This document shows positions 52,845-60,990 of a stretch of DNA of 64,000 nt, in pieces. How positions within the stretch are numbered: position 1 is the first letter of the stretch; every line of letters starts with the position of its first letter. Origin of the DNA: Streptomyces sp. NBRC 110611 (lineage in GTDB: Bacteria; Actinomycetota; Actinomycetes; Streptomycetales; Streptomycetaceae). The notes beneath the pieces are model-generated. The model ran no database searches. It saw nothing but the letters and a program-made list of their open reading frames with translations, and was not told the DNA's origin. The position numbers and the translations under genes are program-made. The DNA lies in the NCBI RefSeq assembly GCF_001590865.1, contig NZ_BBUY01000001.1, forward strand, positions 127,754 to 191,753. Direction: 5' to 3'.

Positions 52845-55814
52845 ATGGCTGATCACACCGAGACGAACCGGCGGGGGAAGCGACAGAAGCAGCGGAACCA
52901 GGACGTCGGCCCGGACACCGGCCCGGACACCGGTGCGGATATCGACCCGGGCCTGGCGAAGGAGCTGACGGCCGCGGTACGAGGCGAGGTCTCGTTCGCC
53001 GCGGCCGACCGGGCGCTGATGACCATGGACGCGTCCAACTACCGGCGGGTACCCCGGGCGGTGGTCGCCCCGCGGGACGCCGAGGACGTCGCGTCGGCAC
53101 TCCGGGTGTGCCGGGAACACGGCGTACCGGTCGTGCCCCGAGGCGGCGGGACCAGCATCGCCGGGCAGGCCACCGGCACCGGCGTGGTGCTGGACTTCAC
53201 CCGGCACATGCGGCGGATCGTGTCCCTGGACCCCGAGGCCCGTACGGCCGTCGTCCAGCCCGGAGTGGTGCTCGACGAGCTGCGCGCCGCCGCCGCGCCG
53301 CACGCCCTCACCTTCGGCCCCGACCCCTCCACCCACAGCCGCTGCACCCTCGGCGGCATGATCGGCAACAACTCCTGCGGCTCGCACTCGGTGGCGTGGG
53401 GCACCACCGCCGACAACGTTCACGAACTGCGGCTGCTGACGTACGGCGGCGAGCAGGTACGCGCCGCCCGCGGCACCGATGCCGACGGCGTGCCGGCCGG
53501 CCTCCCGCCACGCCTCCGCGACAGCGTAAAGGCCCTGGTCGACAGGGAGTTGGCGGTGCTGCGCACGGGCTATCCGCAGGACCTTCCCCGCCGGATCTCC
53601 GGGTACGCCCTGGACGCGCTGCTCCCGGAGGCGGGCACCGACCTCGCCCGTGCCCTCACCGGCAGCGAGGGCACCCTCGGGGTGCTCACCGAGGCGACCG
53701 TACGGCTGGTGGAGACCCCGGCCGCCCGGGTGCTCGCCGTCCTCGGCTACCCCGACGAGAGCGCCGCCGCCGAGGCGGCCCACACCCTCCTCCCGCATCG
53801 CCCGATGACGGTCGAGGGGATGGCGGCCGACCTGGTGGGCGGCGCGGCCGGCCTGCCCGAGGGCGGCGCCTGGCTGTTCGTGGAGATGGGCGGCGCGAGC
53901 CCCGGCGAGGCGGCCGCCCGCGCCGGGACGCTCTGCCGGGCGGCGGTCGCGGACGGCGCCACCGCCCACACGGTCGTCACCGACCCGGCCGGCCGGCGCG
54001 CCCTGTGGCGGATCCGCGAGGACGCCTCCGGCACGGCCACCCGGCTGCCCGATGGCGGGGAGGCCTGGCCCGGCTGGGAGGACTGCGCCGTACCGCCGGC
54101 CCGGCTCGGCGCGTACCTGCGGGACTTCCGCGCCCTGCTGGCCCAGCACGGCCTGCGCGGCACCCCCTACGGCCACTTCGGTGACGGCTGCGTCCACGTC
54201 CGCATCGACTTCGACCTGCTGACGCCCCCCGGAATCCGCCGCTTCCGCCAATTCTCCACCGACCTCGCGGAGTTGGTGGTCTCCCATGGCGGCTCGCTCT
54301 CCGGCGAACACGGCGACGGCCAGGCCCGCGCCGAACTCCTCCCCACGATGTACGGCCCGGAACTGGTCGGCCTGTTCGGCCGCTTCAAGGACCTCTGGGA
54401 CCCGGCCGGCGGCCTCAACCCCGGCATGCTCGTCCGCCCCGCCCGCCTCGACGACAACCTCCGTTTCGCGCCGCTCCCCGACCGCCCCGTCCCGGTCGCC
54501 TTCGGCTACCCGCACGACAACGGCGACTTCTCCGCCGCCGTACGCCGCTGCGTGGGCGTCGCCAAATGCCGTACCGAAGCGCTGAGTCCGGCCTCGGCCG
54601 ACGTCATGTGCCCGTCCTACCGCGCCACGGGCGAGGAACAGCACTCCACCCGCGGCCGGGCCCACCTGCTGCACGAGATGCTCGCCGGGGAGGTGGTCAC
54701 CGACGGCTGGCGCTCACCCGAAGTGCGTGACGCCCTCGACCTCTGCCTCTCCTGCAAGGGCTGCCGCAGCGACTGCCCGGTCGGCGTCGACATGGCCACG
54801 TACAAGGCGGAATTCCTCCACCACCACTACGCGGGCCGGCCGCGCCCCGTCACGCACTACTCCATGGGCCGCCTCCCGCGATGGCTGCACGCCGCCGCCC
54901 CCGTCGCCCCCGCCCTCAACGCCCTCGCCCGTACGCCCCTGGCCGCCGTCGCCAAACGCCTCGCCGGCATCGCCCCCGAGCGGCCCCTTCCGACGCTGGC
55001 CGCCGACCCCTTCACCCACTGGTGGCGGCGGCGTCCCCGCCCCTCGGCTTCCGGCGGCACCACCGTGCTCCTCTGGCCCGACACATTCACCAACTACCTC
55101 TCCCCGGAGGTCGGCCGCGCCGCCGTACGGGTCCTGGAGGCGGCGGGCCTGCGCCCGCTCCTCCCCCCGACCGCCCCACCCCTGCGCAGCGGAAGGCCAC
55201 GGGTACGTGCCCGGCGTCCCCTCTGCTGCGGCCTGACCTACGTCTCCACCGGCCAGCTCGGCCACGCCCGCGCCACGATGCGCCGCACCCTCGAAGCCCT
55301 CGCTCGTCTCGTACGCGCCGGCCGCCCGCTCGTCGTCCTCGAACCCAGCTGCGCCGCCACCCTCCGCACCGACCTCCCGGAACTCCTCTCCGACGACCCG
55401 CGCGCGTCCCGGCTGGCGGCCTCCGTACGGACCTTCGCCCAAGCACTGGAGGAGTTCGCCCCCGACTGGCAGCCCCCACGCGTCAACCGCTCCATCGCCG
55501 GGCAGACCCACTGCCACCAGCATGCGGTCCTCGGCGACGCCGCCGACCGCCGCCTCCGCGAACGCGCCGGCCTCACCGGCGAGCTGAGCGGCGGCTGCTG
55601 CGGCCTCGCCGGCAACTTCGGCTTCGAACGCGGCCACTACGACGTCTCCGTCGCCTGCGCCGAGGACCAACTCCTGCCCGCCGTACGGGCCTCGGCCCCG
55701 GAAGCGGAGATCCTGGCCGACGGCTTCTCCTGCCGCACACAACTCTCCCAACTGGGAGACCGCCCGGGACGCCATCTGGCCGAGGTCCTGGCGGAGGCGC
55801 TGACGAAGCGCTGA
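52845..55814 (+). CDS. FAD-linked / Fe-S oxidoreductase (GlcD-GlpC fusion type)
   Basis: A 989-residue fusion. The N-terminal half is an FAD-binding PCMH domain (VVPRGGGTSIAGQ near 100, TLGGMIGNNSCGSHSVAWG near 170) with an FAD-oxidase C-terminal part. The middle has a 4Fe-4S set, CLSCKGCRSDCPVG near 633. The C-terminal part carries CCG-type segments, CCGLTYVSTGQ and GCCGLAGNFGFERGHYDVS. Such enzymes oxidise 2-hydroxyacids like D-lactate or glycolate and pass electrons to quinone. The first 30 residues are charged. D-lactate released by MurQ is a possible substrate, by inference only. Confidence 0.88.
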   Translation: MADHTETNRRGKRQKQRNQDVGPDTGPDTGADIDPGLAKELTAAVRGEVSFAAADRALMTMDASNYRRVPRAVVAPRDAEDVASALRVCREHGVPVVPRGGGTSIAGQATGTGVVLDFTRHMRRIVSLDPEARTAVVQPGVVLDELRAAAAPHALTFGPDPSTHSRCTLGGMIGNNSCGSHSVAWGTTADNVHELRLLTYGGEQVRAARGTDADGVPAGLPPRLRDSVKALVDRELAVLRTGYPQDLPRRISGYALDALLPEAGTDLARALTGSEGTLGVLTEATVRLVETPAARVLAVLGYPDESAAAEAAHTLLPHRPMTVEGMAADLVGGAAGLPEGGAWLFVEMGGASPGEAAARAGTLCRAAVADGATAHTVVTDPAGRRALWRIREDASGTATRLPDGGEAWPGWEDCAVPPARLGAYLRDFRALLAQHGLRGTPYGHFGDGCVHVRIDFDLLTPPGIRRFRQFSTDLAELVVSHGGSLSGEHGDGQARAELLPTMYGPELVGLFGRFKDLWDPAGGLNPGMLVRPARLDDNLRFAPLPDRPVPVAFGYPHDNGDFSAAVRRCVGVAKCRTEALSPASADVMCPSYRATGEEQHSTRGRAHLLHEMLAGEVVTDGWRSPEVRDALDLCLSCKGCRSDCPVGVDMATYKAEFLHHHYAGRPRPVTHYSMGRLPRWLHAAAPVAPALNALARTPLAAVAKRLAGIAPERPLPTLAADPFTHWWRRRPRPSASGGTTVLLWPDTFTNYLSPEVGRAAVRVLEAAGLRPLLPPTAPPLRSGRPRVRARRPLCCGLTYVSTGQLGHARATMRRTLEALARLVRAGRPLVVLEPSCAATLRTDLPELLSDDPRASRLAASVRTFAQALEEFAPDWQPPRVNRSIAGQTHCHQHAVLGDAADRRLRERAGLTGELSGGCCGLAGNFGFERGHYDVSVACAEDQLLPAVRASAPEAEILADGFSCRTQLSQLGDRPGRHLAEVLAEALTKR

Positions 55815-55852
55815 GGCGGAGGCACTGACGGAGACGCTGATGGAGACGCTGA
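55790..55852. repeat. Tandem echoes of the oxidoreductase 3' end
   Basis: The gene's last 25 bases (GGCGGAGGCGCTGACG... to the TGA, 55790-55814) are followed by a 26-bp near copy (55815-55840) and a 12-bp partial copy (55841-55852), all ending in CGCTGA. Confidence 0.88.
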
Positions 55853-55912
55853 TGGAGGCCTCGGGGCTGTCAGGTGCGACATAACCGTGTGCAATGGTGC
55901 AGAGTGACGCGA

Positions 55913-56275
55913 ATGCAGAGCGATGCGAAGGACGTAGATGCCTACCTGGCCGAGGTGCCCGAACGGCGCAGGGACGCCTTGGCCAGGTTGCGCCGGTTGT
56001 GCCGAGCCGAGCTGGAGGGCTTCGAAGAGGTCATGGCGTATGGAATGCCCGCGTACGAGCGCGACGGCATCGCCGAGATCGCGTTCGCCGGCCAGAAGCA
56101 GTACCTCTCCTTCTACCTGATGCGCGGTGATGTCCGCGAGGCGTTCGCCGAACGGCTCGCCGATCAGGACATGGGCAAGGGCTGCCTGCGTTTCCGCAGG
56201 CCGGAGACCATCGACTTCGACTTGCTGCGGGACCTGCTCAGGGCTACGGCGGCGCGGCCCGGCACGGTCTGCTGA
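55913..56275 (+). CDS. DUF1801 family protein
   Basis: A 120-residue protein of the YdhG/DUF1801 fold: DVDAYLAEVPERRRDAL, EVMAYGMPAYERDGIAEIAFA, YLSFYLMRGDV and MGKGCLRFRRPETIDFD fit the family pattern. Function unknown (SufBD-like or iron-related roles have been suggested for relatives). ATG 55913 begins at the conserved part; a CAGAG-rich short repeat surrounds it. Terminated by the strong hairpin that follows. Confidence 0.85.
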   Translation: MQSDAKDVDAYLAEVPERRRDALARLRRLCRAELEGFEEVMAYGMPAYERDGIAEIAFAGQKQYLSFYLMRGDVREAFAERLADQDMGKGCLRFRRPETIDFDLLRDLLRATAARPGTVC

Positions 56276-56276
56276 C

Positions 56277-56340
56277 ACCGCACAGCCGGCCTTCCCCTCG
56301 GGGCGGGAAGAGCCCGGAAGGGAAAGGCCGGCTGTGCGGT
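56277..56340. terminator. Strong bidirectional terminator
   Basis: ACCGCACAGCCGGCCTT (56277-56293) and its exact complement AAGGCCGGCTGTGCGGT (56324-56340) form a 17-bp stem with a 30-base G/C-rich loop, between convergent genes. Confidence 0.93.
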
Positions 56341-56371
56341 GTGTGCGGGTGAGCGCGGGTCAGCGCTCGTT

Positions 56372-57394
56372 TCAGTGCTTGTTGGCGGTGCGGCGGCGGG
56401 CGGCGATGACCAGGCCCGCGCCTGCGGTGAGGGCGGCGGCGGAGCCGCCGATGGCCCACGGGGTGGCCGGGCCGGCGCCGGTGGCGGCCAGCTTCTCGTC
56501 GCCACCGGAAGCGACCGGCTTCTCAGCGGCGGACTTCTCGGCCGAGGGCTTGTCGGCGGCCGGCTTCGCGGGTGCGACGGGCTCGCTCTGAGTGCTCCCG
56601 CCGGTCTTGCCGCCGGCCGTGTCGTCACCCTTGCCGTCGTGGGCACCCGGCGTCTTGCCGTCGCCGGTGGAGGGCTTGGAGTCACCGCCGCCGGAAGGCT
56701 TGTGGCCCGTGTCCCTGCCCGCGTCCGGCTTCTTCTCGCCGCCCGGAGTCTTGTCGTCGCCCGGCTTCTTGTCGTCACCCGGGGTCTTGTCGTCCCCGGT
56801 GTCCGGGCGCTTAGCCCCATCCGCGGGGGCCGGGAAGAAGTAGAAGAAGGGGGACCTCTCGATCGGCCGGTCCTTCTCCTTCGGCATTCCGAAGGGGGCG
56901 ATAAAGCCGTTGATGCCCTCCTCGTAGATGAGGCGGGTCGCAAGCCGCAGGCGAAGGTCCACGGTGAACTTGCCGTGCGCCTCCAGTGTCGGCACCTCAA
57001 GCTTGAACTCGTGGGGGTCGCTCGGGTCGCTCGGGTCGGGAGCGATCGCCGCCCAGGAACCGTCCTGGGAGCGCTGCTCCAGCTCGATCTCACCGGACTT
57101 GGCGTTCCAGCCCGAGTAGCCGACCACCATGCGCACCGAGAAGCCGGTGAGCGGTTCGTCATCGGGGTTCTTGACGGTCAGCTTCGCCTGCAGCCACTGG
57201 CCGGTGGTGACCTCGCTCTGGCCGGTGATGGTCAGCGGGACGGCGCTGAGCTTTCCGGCCTCCGCCGGCGACGGGGTGGTGACCTCCGTGGACCCGGCCG
57301 CCGGGGCGGTGGCCGCAACGGCACTGGGAGCCAGGAAGAGGACGGGGGCTATGGCCGCCGCGGCGACGACCGCGGCGGAACGGTGCAACTTCAC
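56372..57394 (-). CDS. LAATG cell-wall-anchored surface protein
   Basis: A 340-residue sortase substrate. Signal peptide about 1-28; an immunoglobulin-like or adhesin-like domain about 35-190 (TGQWLQAKLTVKNPDDEPL, GYSGWNAKSGEIELEQ); a Lys/Asp/Gly/Pro stalk of TPGDDKKPGDDK type repeats about 195-300; then LAATGAG, a hydrophobic helix and RRR tail. LAxTG is the class E sortase motif. GTG 57394 starts it. The last 110 coding bases nearly match those of the next gene, 1075 bp away. Confidence 0.87.
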   Translation of the reverse strand: MKLHRSAAVVAAAAIAPVLFLAPSAVAATAPAAGSTEVTTPSPAEAGKLSAVPLTITGQSEVTTGQWLQAKLTVKNPDDEPLTGFSVRMVVGYSGWNAKSGEIELEQRSQDGSWAAIAPDPSDPSDPHEFKLEVPTLEAHGKFTVDLRLRLATRLIYEEGINGFIAPFGMPKEKDRPIERSPFFYFFPAPADGAKRPDTGDDKTPGDDKKPGDDKTPGGEKKPDAGRDTGHKPSGGGDSKPSTGDGKTPGAHDGKGDDTAGGKTGGSTQSEPVAPAKPAADKPSAEKSAAEKPVASGGDEKLAATGAGPATPWAIGGSAAALTAGAGLVIAARRRTANKH

Positions 57395-57565
57395 GTGTCA
57401 GAACCTCTGATGGGAGAAAACGTGGGGGCGTGGAGGTGAGCGCGGATCAGCGCTCGTTGGCGGTACGGCGGCGGGCGGCGATGACCAGGCCCGCGCCTGC
57501 AGTGAGGGCGGCGGCGGAGCCGCCGATGGCCCACGGGGTGGCCGAGCCGGCGCCGGTGGCGGCCA
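56381..57565 (-). repeat. Two near-identical 110-bp anchor-coding segments
   Basis: Positions 56381-56490 and 57456-57565 are direct repeats with three mismatches seen. They encode the LAATG motif, membrane helix and basic tail of both surface genes. The remainder of the two genes is unrelated. Confidence 0.9.
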
Positions 57566-58634
57566 ACTGGGTGCCGGAGGAGTCGGTGCCGGAGGCCGCT
57601 ACGGCGTGCTCGGCGCCGGTGGTGCCGCGGGAGGCATGGACGTCCGAGACATTCCTGGCGCCGGCCTGCTCCTGCTGCTTGTCACCGCCGGAAGCCTTGC
57701 CGTCCTTGGACTCCTGGCTCCCCGTGGCCTTCCCGTCGCCCGTGCCGTCCTTGCCCTTGCCCTGGGCCTTGTCCTTGGCGGCCTCGGCCTCGTCCAGCCT
57801 GCGGGCCTCGTACTGGCCGACCTTGAGGAACTCACGGAGGGCCTCGTGGGTCTTCTTCCTCAGCGCCTCGGTGGCGGCCTTCTGTACGGCCTTGCCGCCG
57901 ACGCTGTAGATCTGGACCGTGCGCAGCCTGTCGTCCGCGAACTGGGCCATTTCATAGCCGGTTTCCAGGAAGCGCGTACGGTCCTCGGGACTGCCGTCCA
58001 TGACCTCCTGCGCGGCGTCGAAGACCACGCTCCCGGGCTTGGCCTTGGCGACGATGCGCATGATCTCGACGCAGTTGTCCTCGTCGCGGGCCTTGTACTG
58101 GCCGGTCTCGAGGAACTCGCGGAGGGCGGCGTAAGTGTTCTTCTCCAGCGCCTTCTGGGCTTCCCTCTTCACGCCCTTGCCGCCGACGCTCAAGATCCAG
58201 TAGACGCGCAGCCGGTAGTCGGTGGTCTGGGCCTTCTTGTAGCCCACCTCCAGGAAGCGCACGCGGTCCTCGGGGGAGCCGTTCATGGCCTGCTGCGCGG
58301 CTTTGTCGACATTGCTGCCGGGCTCGACCTTGCCGATGATCTTGAGGATGGCAAAGCGGTTGTCCTCGTCGCTCGCACCCTTGGACGAGGAGGCCGACGA
58401 GGACGCCGAGGCCGAGGGCGAGGAAGAGGAAGAGGAGGACGAGGAAGGCGACGAGGCAGAGCCCTCGGACGCCCCGCCCTTCTTCCCGCCCTCCTTCTGT
58501 GCCTCAGATGCCGTGTCCGGAGCCGAGGCCGGCGAGGTCTTGGGGGTGTCAGCGGCGAAGGCCGGAGAAGAGAACAGGACGGCAGGCGCTATCGCGGCAG
58601 TGGCTACTGCCGCGGAGACACGCTTGAGCTTCAA
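57447..58634 (-). CDS. ALF-repeat protein with LAATG anchor
   Basis: A 395-residue exported protein: signal peptide about 1-27, then a Ser-rich stretch (58-90). Residues about 95-285 hold two tandem copies of a roughly 100-residue unit, each with AMNGSPEDR/VMDGSPEDR, FLEVGY or FLETGY, and ALREFLETGQYKA or FLKVGQYEA pieces, the ALF repeat form found in Streptomyces extracellular proteins. A Lys/Gly/Asp stalk precedes LAATGAG, helix and RRR tail. Start TTG 58634 parallels the MKLHR start of its neighbour (MKLKR). Target unknown. Confidence 0.85.
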   Translation of the reverse strand: MKLKRVSAAVATAAIAPAVLFSSPAFAADTPKTSPASAPDTASEAQKEGGKKGGASEGSASSPSSSSSSSSSPSASASSSASSSKGASDEDNRFAILKIIGKVEPGSNVDKAAQQAMNGSPEDRVRFLEVGYKKAQTTDYRLRVYWILSVGGKGVKREAQKALEKNTYAALREFLETGQYKARDEDNCVEIMRIVAKAKPGSVVFDAAQEVMDGSPEDRTRFLETGYEMAQFADDRLRTVQIYSVGGKAVQKAATEALRKKTHEALREFLKVGQYEARRLDEAEAAKDKAQGKGKDGTGDGKATGSQESKDGKASGGDKQQEQAGARNVSDVHASRGTTGAEHAVAASGTDSSGTQLAATGAGSATPWAIGGSAAALTAGAGLVIAARRRTANER

Positions 58635-58835
58635 CGCGGATACCCCCAGCTTTCCGGTGGACAACCCTATGTCGGTATGTCGGTCATGGGTTCGTAAATT
58701 ACGCAATCCAGGGTAGAGCAGTCATGTTTTATCCCGGAGGGCGGGTTGGGCTGACCGGCTGCGCAGATACGGCCGGCCGGCCCGAAGGACGTCCTCCGGT
58801 ACCGGGCGAAGTCTCCGGAGCCTGGTCGTCGCCCC

Positions 58836-59435
58836 TCAGACCCGGCTCCCCTTCCGCTCGTCCGCACGCCGTCGTCTCCAGTACGCGATGGTCAGTACGG
58901 CAAGGAGCGGCCCCCACAGGATCAGCGGCGTGTAGCAGATGTGGAACCAGGCCTCCTCCCAGCCGCCGGCCTCGCCCGGGAAGTCACCGGGAAGCGCGTC
59001 ACCCCGGATCGTCGTGCCCATGACCTGGGTGACGGGACCGAGGACGGTCCACAAGAAGGTGAGGAGAGCGGCCCCGGTCGCGGCGGGGACGACTGCCGCC
59101 ATCGTCGGGACCCGGCGTCCTCCCACCAACGGGAGCCAGCGCGGGAACACCTCGCCCCACCGAGCGATCAGGCCGAACGCGGTGAACGCGAGAGCCTCGG
59201 ACAAGACCGACAGGAAGACGACGTACAGCCGCTCGCCGATCCCGCCCCTGCCCCCAGGAGCGAAAGCGACCGGGAGCCGCCACAAGCTGGACGGCAGGAC
59301 TGCCAACACCACGGCCCAGGCGGTGAGGTGCAGACGCCGGGAGACCCCGGCGACGGGCTCATGAGCGGCCCGCCAGGCACTGCGGAACCGTCCGGAGCGG
59401 ACTGGGTGTTCGTCGATGCGCGGGGGCAGATGCAT
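58836..59435 (-). CDS. Hypothetical four-helix membrane protein
   Basis: A 199-residue protein. Helices about 38-58 (LHLTAWAVVLAVLPSSLW), 72-95 (VVFLSVLSEALAFTAFGLIARW), 108-130 (VVPAATGAALLTFLWTVLG) and 162-182 (ICYTPLILWGPLLAVLTIAYW). ATG 59435 follows AGGGA. It resembles small Streptomyces membrane proteins of unknown role; no motif recognised. Confidence 0.75.
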   Translation of the reverse strand: MHLPPRIDEHPVRSGRFRSAWRAAHEPVAGVSRRLHLTAWAVVLAVLPSSLWRLPVAFAPGGRGGIGERLYVVFLSVLSEALAFTAFGLIARWGEVFPRWLPLVGGRRVPTMAAVVPAATGAALLTFLWTVLGPVTQVMGTTIRGDALPGDFPGEAGGWEEAWFHICYTPLILWGPLLAVLTIAYWRRRRADERKGSRV

Positions 59436-59741
59436 GTGTGTTCCCTGTCTCACTGGGCCCAACCGACCCGTTCGTCCACGAAGATCGCGGCCGGGAGGGT
59501 CGTCACACATCGAGCCGTGGGCTGACCCGGCTCCGCCATACGGCCGATGGGCCGTGTTACCGAAGGACGGTGCCTGGGGCATCACCCGGGCAGGGTGCAG
59601 GGCCTGGCCCGATGGCGGCTGCGGGCACCGCAGCCCGCCACCCACCCCCGCCACCCACCCCGAGCCTTCCGGTGGCGCCCCGACCAGCAAGAGGTGATTA
59701 CCGACAGTTTTGAGAAGCCGCCGACGTGACCGCACTGCCCT
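59436..59741. other. Intergenic region, nothing recognised
   Basis: A 306-bp gap between minus-strand genes with slightly lower GC near 59690-59725. No gene, tRNA or clear hairpin was seen. Confidence 0.5.
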
Positions 59742-59927
59742 TCAGCAGCCCTCTCCTTGCCATTCCAGCGCGGCATGAAGTCGCCGGAATCCCTTCAAAA
59801 CGGCGTCCACAGAAGTCTCTTGCTCAGCAGGAAAGTGACGGGAAAGCCGTGTCAGCCGCTGTTGCAATTCCCGCTGCTGTCCCGTAGTCCCAGCCTCTCC
59901 ATGTACGTGCTGGTCCCCGCTCCTCAC
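59742..59927 (-). CDS. Small hypothetical protein, translationally coupled
   Basis: A 61-residue protein from GTG 59927; this codon overlaps the stop of the preceding gene as GTGA, and GGAGG lies six to seven bases upstream. The core REFLQQRLTRLSRHFP-like part (actual start RELQQRLTRLSRHF) and DAVLKGFRRLHAALEWQG form two amphipathic helices. No family recognised. The coupling suggests it works with its 119-residue neighbour. Confidence 0.55.
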   Translation of the reverse strand: MRSGDQHVHGEAGTTGQQRELQQRLTRLSRHFPAEQETSVDAVLKGFRRLHAALEWQGEGC

Positions 59928-60283
59928 GCCCGACTCCTCCATGCTGTCCCCTTGTCCCCCAATACCCGAAGGTGCGTCGTCGTGGTACGCGCATCCCCAT
60001 CCGGTCGGGCGATGAACGCGTACATACAGCCCTCCGCGTCAACTGCCCGGAGCACGAACGGCACTCCTACCCCCAGCCCGTCCACCGCCCAGCTGTACTC
60101 GACCGTGTCGTCCAGCCACGCCCGCACCGCTCGGTCGTACGGAGCGCCCACCTGCTGCGCCACTTGTTCCGCCCGTTTGCGAACCCAGCTCAGCGCGTCG
60201 CTCGGCGAGTGCGAGACCCAGCCGCCAAGGTCCACCGGAGTCCCATCGGGGCAACGGGCGGTAGCCGCTGCCCGGTAGGCCAT
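59924..60283 (-). CDS. Hypothetical protein in ATPase operon
   Basis: A 119-residue protein. VDLGGWVSHSPSDALSWVRKRAEQVA is helical; VEYSWAVDGLGVGVPFVLRA and CMYAFIARPDGDARTTT look like a small beta-sheet. ATG 60283 is the first plausible start, 23 bp after the ATPase gene. Function not recognised. The three minus-strand genes 60783-59742 appear to be one operon. Confidence 0.65.
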   Translation of the reverse strand: MAYRAAATARCPDGTPVDLGGWVSHSPSDALSWVRKRAEQVAQQVGAPYDRAVRAWLDDTVEYSWAVDGLGVGVPFVLRAVDAEGCMYAFIARPDGDARTTTTHLRVLGDKGTAWRSRA

Positions 60284-60306
60284 GCACGCCGGGGCTGCCG
60301 GGCCTG

Positions 60307-60783
60307 TCACGGCCGGTTCTGCCCTGGCGTTGGCCGACCCGGCTGCGAACCACCGCCTACCGCCAGCTCGGCCCACACGGTCTTTCCGGTGTCGTCCCGG
60401 TCGACGCCCCAGCCACTCGCCAAGACGTCCACCAGCAACAAACCACGCCCGCATTCTTCGTCCTCCTCGGCTTGATTCATCATGGGTAGTTCGTCGCTCG
60501 AGTCGTGCACCTCCAGGCGCAGCCGGCCATCCGTCAACGTGAACCGGACGCCGATCTCCGGGGCGGGGGGAACCTGTGCCTTCACCGCGTTGGTGACCAG
60601 TTCGGATACCAGCAGCTCCGCCAAGCAGGCAAGTTCACCGATGACGTGCCAGATGCCGAGCTGGTGGCGGAGTGCTTCGCGCGCTCGCCTCACGCTGCGG
60701 TAATCGCTGGGAAAGTGGTGCGTCGAGGCGGGCTGTTGGGCGAATGCCAGCCGTTTTGCTGCTGGTCGGGCGCGTGTGGACAT
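60307..60783 (-). CDS. GHKL ATP-binding (anti-sigma/RsbW-like) protein
   Basis: A 158-residue protein of the HATPase_c_2 type common beside XRE-DUF397 pairs. The N-box is LAELLVSELVTNAVKA (Glu/Asn conserved), the G1-like box LRLEVHDSSDELP, and the G2 part ECGRGLLLVDVLASGWGV. Such proteins may be serine kinases like RsbW or just ATP-binding partners. ATG 60783 follows AAGGGA. It is divergent from the XRE gene with a 22-bp palindrome between, as in WhiJ-type clusters. Confidence 0.88.
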   Translation of the reverse strand: MSTRARPAAKRLAFAQQPASTHHFPSDYRSVRRAREALRHQLGIWHVIGELACLAELLVSELVTNAVKAQVPPAPEIGVRFTLTDGRLRLEVHDSSDELPMMNQAEEDEECGRGLLLVDVLASGWGVDRDDTGKTVWAELAVGGGSQPGRPTPGQNRP

Positions 60784-60890
60784 GGCTATCCCTTGGGGAG
60801 CGCGACTGGAGAACCGCCGTGCGGGCGACTGCCGCAGCGTGACGGGTTGGTACTCAAGGTGGCACCGACTGCAGTCCGCTAGCAAGCAAA

Positions 60891-60912
60891 TCTGGGGAAT
60901 TAATTCCCCAGA
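60891..60912. promoter_or_regulatory. Perfect 22-bp palindrome (putative XRE operator)
   Basis: TCTGGGGAATT followed directly by AATTCCCCAGA is fully self-complementary. It sits 79 bp before the XRE start and 108 bp before the ATPase start, so one dimeric regulator could control both. Confidence 0.7.
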
Positions 60913-60990
60913 GTGATAGCCTCAAGATCCATGTTGCAGCACAGAGTTGGGCAACTGGAGACTTGGCTCACCGTGTACGGGAGGTCAGAG

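Noticed and set aside
52845-55814. Dedicated D-lactate dehydrogenase of MurNAc recycling
   Set aside because: The fusion could use D-lactate, but it is 47 kb from murQ and has its own likely regulator, so no direct link is claimed.
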